Assembly (NCBI GenBank): GCA_009767595.1 | Contig: VSDK01018759.1 | Location: 62,001 to 126,000 of the forward strand | Length of the DNA: 64,000 nucleotides | Source of the DNA: Symbiodinium kawagutii | Lineage: Eukaryota; Sar; Dinophyceae; Suessiales; Symbiodiniaceae | Direction: 5' to 3' | Part shown: positions 33,550 to 44,000 of the stretch, one piece after another | How the letters are laid out: the number at the start of each line of letters is the position of its first letter | Position numbering within the stretch: position 1 is the first letter of the stretch | The notes under the pieces: generated by a model | Seen by the model: the letters and a program-made list of their open reading frames with translations, nothing else | Told to the model about the DNA's origin: nothing | The model's database searches: none | Position numbers and translations under genes: made by a program

Positions 33550-33690
33550 TGTCTACCAAGGCTTTCTTCCACGTTGCGACAACGCCGAGCGAAGACTTTG
33601 CCCCAACGATGAGCCCTTGCCGAACCCCTTTAGGGCGCAGCGCAAGAGTTGTAAAACTTCAGGTGCTCGCAGGCACCACAGCAGAACTTT
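33550..33690 (-). CDS. PPR-like exon
   Basis: The minus frame includes GVRQGLIVGAKSSLGVVATW then KKALVDKDLRV, which fits a PPR motif (G....ALV). The other minus frame is also open. Confidence 0.4.
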
Positions 33691-33959
33691 GGTCAAACAA
33701 GGAAGGAGAAGAACGGAGAAGAACGGAGTCAAACAGCGCAGAATTTCTCTCCCAAAAAATGATGAATTCAGACACATTCAGACTACGAACCATCATTTGA
33801 GCTGGCTTTGCCTTCGAATCATGCAGTTTCACTGCGTTTCACCCTTCATTGACAACCGTGATTTATCGGTTGAGGTATGTACTCACCAGATTTCTCTGGA
33901 ACTATACAGATCTATACAGTATCATTAGCTGTGGCCAAATGCCAACATCCCTTTGGACA

Positions 33960-34140
33960 CTCACAATGATATTGAGGTTGGGCTTGTGGATACCTCGGTC
34001 AACCCCTGTGCTTCCTTCAAAGCGTCAACACTTGCTTTCTCAATGTTCATTGCAAACCAACGTTCGACATCCACTTTGCCGATCATCAAGATGTGCAGCA
34101 AACTGCTGAAGTGGAGGGCTGGCTCCTGTTGCCAGCCCCC
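33960..34140 (-). CDS. PPR-like exon
   Basis: The minus frame LLHILMIGKVDVERWFAMNI then EKASVDALKEAQ resembles the 'G.V..AE.WF..M..A.V' class of dinoflagellate PPR motif. Borders approximate. Confidence 0.5.
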
Positions 34141-34274
34141 CAAAGCAATATGGCAGCTTGAGCTATACCGAAATTTTGAAGCACGTTGGTTTATGTCTCC
34201 ACATCATTAGGCGTACAGTCATAGAATCTTCTCCCGTCCCAAATCCATTCCATTCCATTCCAGGTTATCTCCAC

Positions 34275-34425
34275 TTCCCACTGATCCAGTTCACGGCAAT
34301 GTGTCGGATCGCCGCCGCCTCTCTTTGGCCCATACCTCTGAAGAGAGCGGACACAACGATGGCATGGACATCTACGACTCCCAATGCTGGAGCCAGTGTT
34401 TCCCCATCAAATCTCAAGATGGCTT
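34275..34425 (-). CDS. coding exon, probably PPR-type gene
   Basis: The minus frame LRFDGETLAPALGVVDVHAI then VVSALFRGMGQREAAAIRHI, ending at a good donor (GCC|GTGAAC). Strong open frame; it lies just downstream of the ABC transporter stop, so it starts a different gene. Confidence 0.45.
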
Positions 34426-34546
34426 TTGAATGTTAGTGAGTTCATGATTTTCTTGACCCAAAGCAATTAACACAGAGCAAATCGTTTGCATTGCGACTTG
34501 AGTGATTGTGTAGCATAAGCAGTATAGACCATGAGCCTAGGATGGC

Positions 34547-34661
34547 CTAGGTCCAAAGTGGCAACAACATCAGCACAACTCCGTGTCTCAAAGCACTGAA
34601 GTCTTTCGCCGTGAAACTCTCCACCAGTTGGGAGAAAGCTGAATTCTCCGAGAGCAATCTC
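34547..34661 (-). CDS. ABC transporter, terminal exon
   Basis: Acceptor GCAG|G. The frame reads RLLSENSAFSQLVESF, the standard ABCC C-terminal helix, and runs to the TAG stop at 34,547-34,549. The first base completes an arginine codon with the preceding exon. Confidence 0.8.
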
Positions 34662-37600
34662 CTGCTTTGTGCAAAGCTTCTTTGATACGGTGCAAACGAA
34701 CAAGTCCTACAACCGATACTAATTGTCAAATGGCCAAATCCACTTCAAACAAAGATCCCAGTAAGAACATCCACAAGACTCAACGGTTGGCCATACAGAG
34801 GAATCGCAGAAACATGCCTAAATCATTAGTTGCAATAGGCAAATAGAGAGGCGATCAGCAGTAACACTTTGCCATGCACATGTTAGTGTTTTTGAACATG
34901 TGAGGTAGGCATGTTGCAGTGCATGTTGCAGCGCATGTTGCATGTGACTTCTCTCCTTGGCGAATCAAACTCTTTCAGCCGACCGGATTCCAGCAGCATA
35001 ACCTGAAACTGTGGCTGTGACATGCTGCGACCTTCCAAGATCTGCACGCGAACGGCTCATGCATTGCACTCCCCATCCCAAAAGCGCTCTTAACATCGAT
35101 GGCACAATCCCAAAATATCTCTCACACACTTATTACACATAATATGAATTAATATGATGTATCTTTCCGAGCTTTCAGGGACGATGCGGCCATGCTTGCA
35201 GAGGCACTTGCGACTGTGCACTTGCCCGGGCATCTCATGTTTTCGTAGCCAAAAGCAGGTGATATTGCACTTGGCTTGACACTTTCAATCGAAACAGTGG
35301 GACTATTCGAAACACAAAATACGCAAGAATCACTGCTGTAACTAAATATGAGAACATCCCCGGCTTTTGAACCTCAAGGCGACATTCCTGGGACAACGCT
35401 CCATGTTGGGGGAAGTCAGTTTTGGGAATATACGAAAGTAACCCTTGGTTTATCTGAATCATTTCTAAGAATGGGGTACCCTGGAATATCCTGGAACCCA
35501 TTAGCAGCAGAAATTCGCTCACCTTGTCATAGTCAGCGACAGTCACAAGGCGGTGAGCAATGGTCAGCAGACTGGCATCAAAGTTCCTGGGGCTCAAAGA
35601 TCAAATCTTTCGCCAAGCTGCATTACTATTGCATCAACATTGCATGACATTTTTGAGGATGCCTGGTCAAAAGGGGCTGGTTTATCTCACTGCGAATCAA
35701 GAACTATACGACATAGGGGAATGAACAAATATTGACGATACCTGTGTCAAGCAAATGCCGGCGAGATAGAACAACCTTCATTATATAATCAATACTTTAC
35801 TAATGGACAAGGCCAGCTGGTGTCTAGGGTACATGGACAATTAGCTGCTGCTTCAAGTTGGTAATTAAAACTATCGAAGATCATTGACACAACAAACAAC
35901 AAATGGATCCAAATGTTAGCCAACAGCGAAAGAAGAGCAAGTAGTAATTGTGCTTCATGTAAGCTAGCTGATCAATCACTTTTTGATCAAGATAAAATTT
36001 CAGCTAAGTACACAAATTGATAGATCAATTAACTTGATAGATCAATTAAGTATAAATTGAATTACATCAACATAATAATATCTATAAATGTAATATGCAT
36101 CTATTTAAGTCACACCAAGGCACCACACAGCCTCGCGCAAGCAACGCTGCACTGCGCCATCCGTCTTGGCATCGACGGAGCTGGTTGCCTTGAGCCATTT
36201 GCCATGGAACAACGTTGCTACGCTAATGTTAGCTACTCTTTTGAGTTAAGCTTTTGAGTTAAGCTTAGCAAAGTTAAGAGCTAAGATTTGCTAAGCAAAT
36301 GCAGGTGCAGAGATGTGCAGAGCATGTTTGCAGCTAATGTTTGCTTTTCAGAACTGCTGATGCAGCTCACCTCATCACAAACCAGGAGTCGTGGGCTCCG
36401 AAGCAAAGCACGTGCCAAGCACAACAGCTGTCGCTCACCTGAGGACATGTGACGTCTGTTGGGACACGTCGGAGAAGCGTAACACGTCCCACTGGCTCCG
36501 TTTCAACGCCGTTTCAACGGTTCCGAAATCCAGTTGCATTCGCAGTTTCTCACAGTCGCACCAAACATTGCTTGATATCGTGGCGGTTTGTCGCCAAGAT
36601 GCCTACAGACAGGTTCGCACCAGCCTGATCGATTTCTGTATTCAACTGCAAAGTCTCTGCCAATTGGGCTCGCTTCAGTGCTGCCTCACAGTTCCTCGGG
36701 AATGACTGACGACTTAGAAATAATTAGGTGACAGCAGAAAACCTGCAACAAGACTTGACAGACTCCGGAAACTGGAACTGATAGTCGATGACTCAGCGTC
36801 TGTTGATCGGAGGCAATTGAGGCAATTCAATGCAATTCAATACAACTTATATAATATGTATAGTATCATATAATTGTCTTCAATACCATGCAATTATGAT
36901 TCTTTGCCTCGCTTTGTGACCCTCGCAATAGGATCACAGCATGTTGCCTCTCTAGGCTGCTGCCAGGCATCCCTTTGTCAAATTCGTTGAAGGGGTCCAG
37001 ATTGTAATGCACCGTCCCGCTGAAAATCACTGGGTCCTCAGCAACAGCTGTGCTCCTCAATGGACGGTTGATGCCGCCTCCACTGGGCCCCTCCTACAAC
37101 CTCTAACCTTTACCGTCCCTGGACACCAAGTGGACCAAACAGCATCAAATTTCAAGATCTTTCAGAAATCTTTCAACTTGCAGCTTAGTCGCCTGTGTGA
37201 TGATGCCCATAGATCTCCGCGCAACATCCAAAGGCCTTGCACCCAAAAGCATTTTTGAAATCTTCTGATTCTTGCGAAATGAAAAGATCATTTTCGTCCT
37301 AGTCAAAGTTAACAGTTAACATCTTCAAACTGGACATCACCTGAAGAAGTCACACTGTTTTTGATTTTTGTCAAGCGTTGTTTGGCCCAGTTGCAAATCC
37401 GCCAAATTCTGGCCCTGCAAGATCACCCGACCCTCCTCGCCAAATGGCTACATCTTGATGTTCTGATCATGCAGAAACGCACCGTACTAGTACTGACAAT
37501 CTTGCCTGTGTGGCTGGTGGACATTGTTTCAGAACATTTTCTTTAATGTCTGAAAAATAGAACAGGCGTATCGAGTGTTTTCATTTGACACCTCCCATTG

Positions 37601-39660
37601 CTTTTGAATTGCCACAGCCTCCCGAGCATTGACTCAATCAAATCACCATTTGAGTTGCACAAAACACAGGCATCAAACATTCGGTCCAAAAGCATAGACG
37701 TGTGACATGAAAAGCACGACATATTACCTTTACAAAAATACATGTTGTGACTCACAAGCGTCACTGAGTGTGTCCTCCAAAGGACACAGGCGAAACAAGG
37801 CCACAGCTAAGGTGGACTTCCCGGAGCCAGTTCGACCGACCACGGCCAAACGCTCCTCGAACATCTCCCAGCACAAGAGAAACGAAAAAGAGAAACGAAG
37901 AAATCAGAGAAGTATATTTATATATATATATATACATTTACATCTTAAGATAAGAGAAAATCTTAAACTGAAAATAAATAAAGTAAATAAAGATGCACTA
38001 AGAAATGCAAATCTTAAACTAAGATGCATTGTTCAGTAAATAAAGTTAGAGATATAAGATTTGCAGAAACTCTTACAGTAGTAAGTACAGAAATCAGAAA
38101 TCTTAGTCTTGGTATGCCTGGCTTTCTGGTAAATCTCAGCTTTTTCCATTTACGAAGCTTTCTGGGGATAGGGTGAAGTATTGAGACCTTTTCTTCCTTG
38201 GGATGTGGGGAAGTCCTTTCCTGACCTGTTTGTGAAGTTGGAAGGAGACCGACTCCAAAGCGAAGGGAAGCCCAGGTTGATATCTCAGAGAGACCTGGCC
38301 GCAAGATTCTCAGCATGAACGTCCCAGGCACGACTCACTTACTGAGCAACTAACACCTGAAAGCAAACCATTTGTCACTGCTCAAGTGGCGACAAACCTG
38401 CATGATATCAAGGAGAGACACCTATATTAACCCTGCATGAGCCATAGCTACAATCCGTTACAACCACAAAGTTCATCCTTGTGGCATGGAACACTCCTTG
38501 CCTTTGCCTCGTGGAAACTTGCTGCAAACCAAAACCCTTTGAAGAAACCGACTGCACGTCTATGGAGAGTTACCAGTGGTGCCAGTATCTGCGAAAACAA
38601 GTTGCAAGGGAGTGCAAGAAAATCTCAATTTCAAACTCCAGTCTTTGACCTGCATCCTGCATGCCACCACAGCACAGGGCCTTGTCAAACGTCAGCAGAA
38701 CATCAGACTGTGAAGATGAGGTTGGTACTTTGATGCTCCTTCAATGGTGCAGTGGCAACCAATCGTGGACATGCACAATTCAGATTTTGAAGATGCATCT
38801 TGCTTTCTCTTTTGCATCATCTTGCAACGCATGCAATGCATCTGGATGAAAATCAAATCACCTCTGGGCTAATCGTATTTCCGAATTCGCACTAAGCTGT
38901 GCCTCTGAATGCCATCCAAATCCTGATGTTCTCCCTCGCAGGGTACCTCAGGCTTTAATGAATTAATGTTCCATGTGACTAACATTTTCTCAAGCCAGAA
39001 CACCATGATGATTAGCTCCCTATCAGCTTGATTTCCCTCTCATCGCCGGTCATGATGGCTCATGTTACATGTTGCTCACAAGCACACTTGATATTCCACG
39101 ACGATAGACTATTACATTGATTGTTGTAAGTATCGTGGCAGCTCACTATGTAGCACCGACCCTGTCAGCTTGTAACAGGATTGGTTAGAATCCATTCTTT
39201 GTCTATGCACTTACCGATCATCACTGTGATCCTTGAGCACTTCGCCAAACGCAAACGTGCCCTGCACCAGGCACTACAAATGGGAAACAAAATGTAGGAG
39301 TAAACAACTTAAACAACATAACACGAAGAAACTTCACAATTTTTACAGTATCATTTTTGGAACTTCGGTTTTGTCGAACGCCAGTTTTGATGCATCTGCT
39401 GCGCACGTCCAGGGCATATTCGGTCATTCGATCCACTGATGTAAAACATGCCTCTGCCTGCGTCAGGTTGGGATCTTTGCCCCATGAAGAAACGAAGCAG
39501 CTTGCAGGGAACCTCTATAAAATGCCACCGTTACATAGATGATGCAACCACAACTCCCAATTGGCTCAGGCTCATGATGAAGAAGAACAGGAAAACGAAG
39601 ATCCATCTGAGACTTGTCATGAAGGCTGAGCACTGGAATTACCATCCCAAAATGATCAGT
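34547..39660 (-). CDS. ABC transporter, ABCC/MRP-like, C-terminal half (multi-exon gene span)
   Basis: Membrane ATPase that exports organic anions or conjugates, judged by its second nucleotide-binding domain. In transcript order the span holds a hydrophobic segment (WIFVFLFFFIMSLS, about 39,600), the end of the second transmembrane domain (SVDRMTEYALD), and the strand before Walker A (VSLRYQPG). Then come Walker A (GRTGSGKST), the Q-loop (IITQ), the ABC signature (NLSVGERQ), Walker B (LLVCDE), the D-loop (SSVD), the H-loop (TIAHRL) and the family C-terminus (LKEFDSP, then SAFSQLVESF) with stop TAG at 34,547. All exon joins from 38,294 downwards keep frame. The first half of a full-length ABCC protein is not seen; upstream of 39.7 kb I find no convincing transmembrane exons, so it may be a half transporter, or the remaining exons are too short to spot. 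Confidence 0.85.
34956..35002 (-). CDS. ABC transporter exon, strand after the H-loop
   Basis: 47 bases; reads VMLLESGRLKEFDSP, the family's 'V..L..G...EFDSP' strand. Acceptor TTTCAG|G; the donor is GA (CCAAG|GAGAGA), required to keep frame into the terminal exon. Confidence 0.85.
35523..35586 (-). CDS. ABC transporter exon, H-loop
   Basis: 64 bases; reads SLLTIAHRLVTVADYDK with the H-loop histidine. Acceptor CCCAG|G, donor GT (AAG|GTGAGC). Confidence 0.9.
36127..36188 (-). CDS. ABC transporter exon, D-loop
   Basis: 62 bases; reads ATSSVDAKTDGAVQRCLREA. Acceptor TCAAG|G directly continues the Walker B glutamate codon of the previous exon to give DEATSSVD. Donor GT, GCTGT|GTGGTG, chosen for phase. 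Confidence 0.9.
36371..36438 (-). CDS. ABC transporter exon, signature end and Walker B
   Basis: 68 bases; reads ERQLLCLARALL then RSPRLLVCDE, with the catalytic glutamate last. Acceptor CCTCAG|G, donor GT (GAG|GTGAGC). Confidence 0.93.
36603..36694 (-). CDS. ABC transporter exon, helical subdomain and signature start
   Basis: 92 bases; reads CEAALKRAQLAETLQ, then TEIDQAGANLSV. Acceptor CCGAG|G; the donor is GC (GTAG|GCATCT). With the next exon it makes the signature NLSVGERQ in frame. Confidence 0.9.
36972..37036 (-). CDS. ABC transporter exon, after the Q-loop
   Basis: 65 bases; reads DPVIFSGTVHYNLDPFNEF, a near-perfect family block. Acceptor GCTGAG|G; GA donor (AAAGG|GATGCC) inferred from phase. 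Confidence 0.9.
37193..37235 (-). CDS. ABC transporter exon, Q-loop
   Basis: 43 bases; reads PLDVARRSMGIITQ. Acceptor GCAAG|G, donor GC (ACACAG|GCGACT). Confidence 0.88.
37395..37435 (-). CDS. ABC transporter exon between Walker A and Q-loop
   Basis: 41 bases; reads EGRVILQGQNLAD. Acceptor GCGAG|G, donor GC (GATTT|GCAACT). Joins the next exon as LADLPLDVARRS. Confidence 0.85.
37775..37855 (-). CDS. ABC transporter exon, Walker A
   Basis: 81 bases, 27 whole codons; reads ERLAVVGRTGSGKSTLAVAL with the P-loop lysine, then FRLCPLE. Acceptor TCGAG|G; GA donor (TGGAG|GACACA) preferred for phase and family spacing over a GT site further on. Confidence 0.92.
38226..38294 (-). CDS. ABC transporter exon, strand before Walker A
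   Basis: 69 bases, 23 codons; reads VSLRYQPGLPFALESVSF. Acceptor GCCAG|G, donor GT (ACAG|GTCAGG). Confidence 0.88.
39407..39457 (-). CDS. ABC transporter exon, end of the transmembrane domain
   Basis: 51 bases; reads AEACFTSVDRMTEYALD, the family's 'E..M.SVERM.EY' linker. Acceptor ACGCAG|G, donor GT (GAC|GTGCGC). At least one exon between this and 38,294 (the WP..G.I.F segment) was not found. Confidence 0.8.
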
Positions 39661-39839
39661 AGCAAGGAAAACTTTGTCTTTTTTGGGGCACACTCTTTAT
39701 AGACACCCACCATCCTTCCTTCGCAAAATTCCACTGAGACAAAGTAGACTGCACGTTCCTCCGTGGTGGCGCTTTAACAACATCACCAAGTGTATGTATA
39801 TAAATATGTAATTATACATGTATATCAAGATATGTACAG

Positions 39840-40830
39840 TAATGTACTCTACCTTAAGGGGGGGGGGGTGAGGGCCCCCCCTTCAAAATAATTTATTTAT
39901 TAATTCAGGGTAGTTGGAGTGTTTGGCCAAAAATGTTCCTGGGGGACTGTCGGACTTACCAAAATAATAAACAGCTAAAATCATGGTCTAACATAAAATG
40001 TTTGTGAAGAGGGATTGGGGTACTGCCCATGGGTGCCAAATAATTAGGGAAAGCTAGGAAATCCAAGCCAAGGGGGGGTGGTGAAACCAGGGAAACGATG
40101 GGCAAAGGGGGGGGGGAGTCCTTGCGATCCTTCATCCCAGCTCTCAAGAATCTTGCGCCCCTGCAGTCTGGACAAATTATTTTTCCTCTCTCTGACATGC
40201 CTCAAGCAGTAGAAATAAATTCGCAAAACGACCATCTTGACAAAAGCGATTGGCACGCCAAACCTGCTCTGTCCATGCAATCTTGAAAAGATTGCTCAAG
40301 GTTCAGCTTGCAACCTGCTAAAATATCATGATATTCCAAAAGTAACGTATGGCTTTGCATACGAATTGACAAGGTCTGGCTGCAGATTCCCCTTGAATCT
40401 TCAGACCCCTGAACCCCATTGACTTTGTCAGCAAATTTGGCACAATTATTTTTTTAAATACCCCTATATGCCTCGCCAATTTTCGCTAGATGTTTGCATT
40501 TGATTGCCGACAATGTCTGGCGAGATGGCACATATGTGCCATAGTGTGAACATGTGTGAACCATTGCACGCATGTTGGCAATTGTTTGCGAGAAAGCCAA
40601 ACAAGGCATAGCAGCACCATGCCATGGAACAAAAAAGAATCGGCCCGGCGACGCACAGTGAAACCCGTATGAAAACAAGCATCACTCATACATCAATGAA
40701 GCATAGCGAAGCAATGCGACACTGACCTGCTTATTTCTAAAGATTTCTAATCATTTCTAAGCAACATGAACCTCTCATAACCTCTCTCCAAGAATTTCAA
40801 ACACCTAGCCGATTCATGATGACTTCATAT
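39840..40830. other. unassigned stretch with homopolymer G runs
   Basis: Contains G runs at 39,859-39,867 and 40,105-40,115 and short blocks (AATTATTTATTT, AAATAATTAGGG) like those around the palindromic repeats to the right. No exon supported; a hydrophobic minus frame at 40,600-40,680 is probably chance. Confidence 0.35.
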
Positions 40831-40836
40831 GATCTC

Positions 40837-41000
40837 TCACTGATCTTCTTCCTCTTCAACCTCTTCAGCGATACTCACAGCTTTTGGCGCCTGAACATGA
40901 ACAGTGTAAATCCAATTCAGCCACCGATTAGGCTCATCTGAAGGTCTGGGCGTGTACTGCTGAAGCTCCAGCATGACCAACTTGCCAAACCTTGGGAACA
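40837..41000 (-). CDS. giant gene, last exon with stop
   Basis: Acceptor near CCCAAG|G. The frame reads FGKLVMLELQQYTPRP, WLNWIYTVHVQAPKAV, and an acidic tail AEEVEEEEDQ before TGA at 40,837-40,839. Nothing coding follows before the ABC gene, so this is the likely C-terminus of the large minus-strand unit. Confidence 0.6.
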
Positions 41001-44000
41001 CTGCGGCATTGCAGTTCCAAGATGTTCCAGGATGTTCCAGGGCAATCCATGGTAAGCCCACATAAGCCCACATAACCCCATCATACCCCATCCAGCCCTA
41101 TCATTCTATATCATTCCCATTCACTCCCCATCATTCCCCATCCCTCCAGAATCATTAAAGGAAATAAGCAGATCAAACATCATCAAGCCGCACCAAGAAC
41201 AATGCTTTTGGCGCACTCACTGCAACGACTGAAGACATCTGAGGACTGAACGGCTGCGACTTCTCATACGTAGAAAGGCTTTTCTTCATAGTCTTGAATT
41301 TCTGGGTGAAATACGCAGGAACTCTGGACACAAGCTCTTCCCATTGCACTCGGACCTTTGGCGTGCCAGGCGATGAACCGGGCTCTCGCAAAAGAACCTC
41401 ACCGCCTTTGTTCAAGACAGGCCCATACAGTTTGTGCTGGTCCGCTCGGGATGCCTCCACAAACCGGATCATGTTCTTGTGTCCCGCACAAGTGTCTTTG
41501 AAGTCTGCTTCCGTGAGGTAGCTCAGTTTGGTCTTGGTCTTCGCACCTTTCTTGGGTTCAACGAAATCGGTTGCAGCTTCAACAGCCTTCCGAAAAGCTG
41601 CCAAACCGGCTTCCGACAACTTGAAATACACCTTGAGGCCAAGGCAGTGATCCTACATGATCCTACTGTAGCGTGCATTATCTTCAGAAAGCAAAAACCA
41701 TCAAAAACACTTAGTGAGGAATTATTGGGATATATTGGGATAATCTCAAAACTCGACTAGCGACATGATATGACATTATCTTTTCCAGAAGTGCACCTTT
41801 CCAAAAACAACAACCCCCCAACGCCATTTTTGCATATGTTTGCGCAAGCTTTATTGTATGAGTACGGAGATCAACAAATTATTTTGGGGGTCTGGGACTA
41901 GTCGACAACCCCCACATCATGTCTCACGCACAGAAAATTATGATAAATTGTGTCCTTGCAAGGTTTAGGCACGCAAAAAGGGCTGCTCTTATTTTTCAAA
42001 TTTTTGCACAAGCCTTACTCTATGAGCACGGGGATCAACAAATTATTTTGGGGGTTTGGCACTAGTCCAAAACCCCCCAATATATTTCACGTAAGGCAAT
42101 TGCATGGCAGTCCCTCATTTGCTATGTTGTGTGTTGGGATTATTGTATACGGTATTAAGATACATTTTGTGGGGCAATGAGTGGGGTCTGGTGGGGGTGG
42201 GCAAGGTATGGCAAGGTGAGGCCACCATGGATCCGCAAAGTATGACAAGCCCAGAAAGCAAAAACCAGAATTAATGGGACATATTGGGATCATCTCCAAT
42301 CTCGACTAGTGGCATGATTTTGCCCAGAAATGCATTCGAAGTCATCCCTGGGCACTTCATACAAGATCGATCCATCTTTGGCATCGAGTGCCACCACAGG
42401 TGAACGGCTCCTTAGAAAAGATCTGAAGTGAGGGAAAAGACCCGCGCACATGAAAACGATCAACGCACTAATATCAAACAGGATCAAACGATACCAGGGA
42501 TGTAATTAGTCAGCAAAAGAAATTCGGGCTGTCATGGATTTGGATTCATGTCCATTACAGGCCATTCATTGGGAACACAAACACAAAAATACACAATAGC
42601 AAATCAATCTTTCTTCCTGAGTTTGCCAAAGGACGTGCCAATCAACTTCAATGGACAGCCTTGCCCAGTGGCCTCCCATGGCTGCAGCAAAGCGATGTGC
42701 ACTGTGCTCACGACATGGACTGGAATGTTGGCATCTGCAACCAACTTTTGGCGAGAATTTGATGCTTTAGCTTTACTGCAGCGCCATGCTGCCACCGGTG
42801 TTGCGAAGCGAAGACCACCCGCCGCAACTCCATCAGAAGATTCAAAAGGTCTCACAACCAGCAGTTGAAACTGCCGTTCCCCGTTTTCATCTCTCTTCAC
42901 CGGGGGACCGAGATGGCTCAAGTACTGGGCAGAGACCGCAGAGTCAGGATCCCCTTTCATCTCCTTCAGCACCCGCTCCGCATATCCCTGCCACAAGTTG
43001 TGGCGGCTTTTGCTCTCCCCGCTGCACCCCTGCCACAAGTTGTGGCGGCTTTGCCTCTCCGAGCTGCACACAAACGCAGCCCGTGCCTGGGCTAGAAGGT
43101 GCTGCATCTCGTTGTGCTTGTTGCCTTTTCTTTTCATCCCCAAAATGGATGCTCTGGAAAGTATCTTTTCGCTCACCCTGCATAAGGCTATCAAATCTTT
43201 CATGTAGGGCCCCAAAGTCCGCATGCGTTTGAACAATGCAATCTCGTTGTCACCGCCATCTGGAGCAAAGCCCATCAAGTCTGAAGACTCCAGCACATCC
43301 CAGAGCGTCTTGATCTTGCCCACAGAAAAGGTTGGGTCAGCTGCATCATGTCTTTCGTCCTCAGAGTCATCCCGTTCACTGTCCTCAGCTTTGGCGGTCT
43401 CCACCTGTGGGACATAGCCAGGATCCTTCCCCATTTTCTCTAGCTCACCATCAATCACGGCTGTAGCCTGAGCACTGGCCAAGGAATTCTCCAAAGCAGA
43501 AAGCTCGGAAGCAGCATCACCAGCCTCTGCAAGGATGTTGCATCGCACGCTGCTCAGAGGGATTAAACTTTTATAAACCTTCCCTATACCATCACCATCA
43601 CCACTCAAAATTGGAGACAACCTATGGCAAGTTTTGCGACACCTTGGCAAACAAATTGGATGAACCAACCGTCCCAAACCTTCTTGGATGCCGGAGGCTC
43701 AACTTCATCCTCATCTCCATCATCTCCATCTAGCTCTTCATCTGACCAATCGTCTGTCGAAAACATGGACTGGAACAAGGTGGACCGACCGCCCATGTTC
43801 CACCAATCCACCAACTCCTTCTTCACTGTAGCCGCTGGCACCCCAATCTTGCAGCAAGAGGCAAACTGCGCAACGCAATCCAAAGCACAGGCTGAGAGAT
43901 GCTGCAAGTCAAGGCGTTCAATATGACGAGTAGAGTTAGCCTTGCTGCCAAGCCATCTTTACAATAACAAATTTTATCGCCATATTTGCAGCCAACACAA

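Noticed and set aside
37007..37258. Plus-strand open frames over the ABC transporter
   Set aside because: Antisense shadows of the conserved NBD2 exons.
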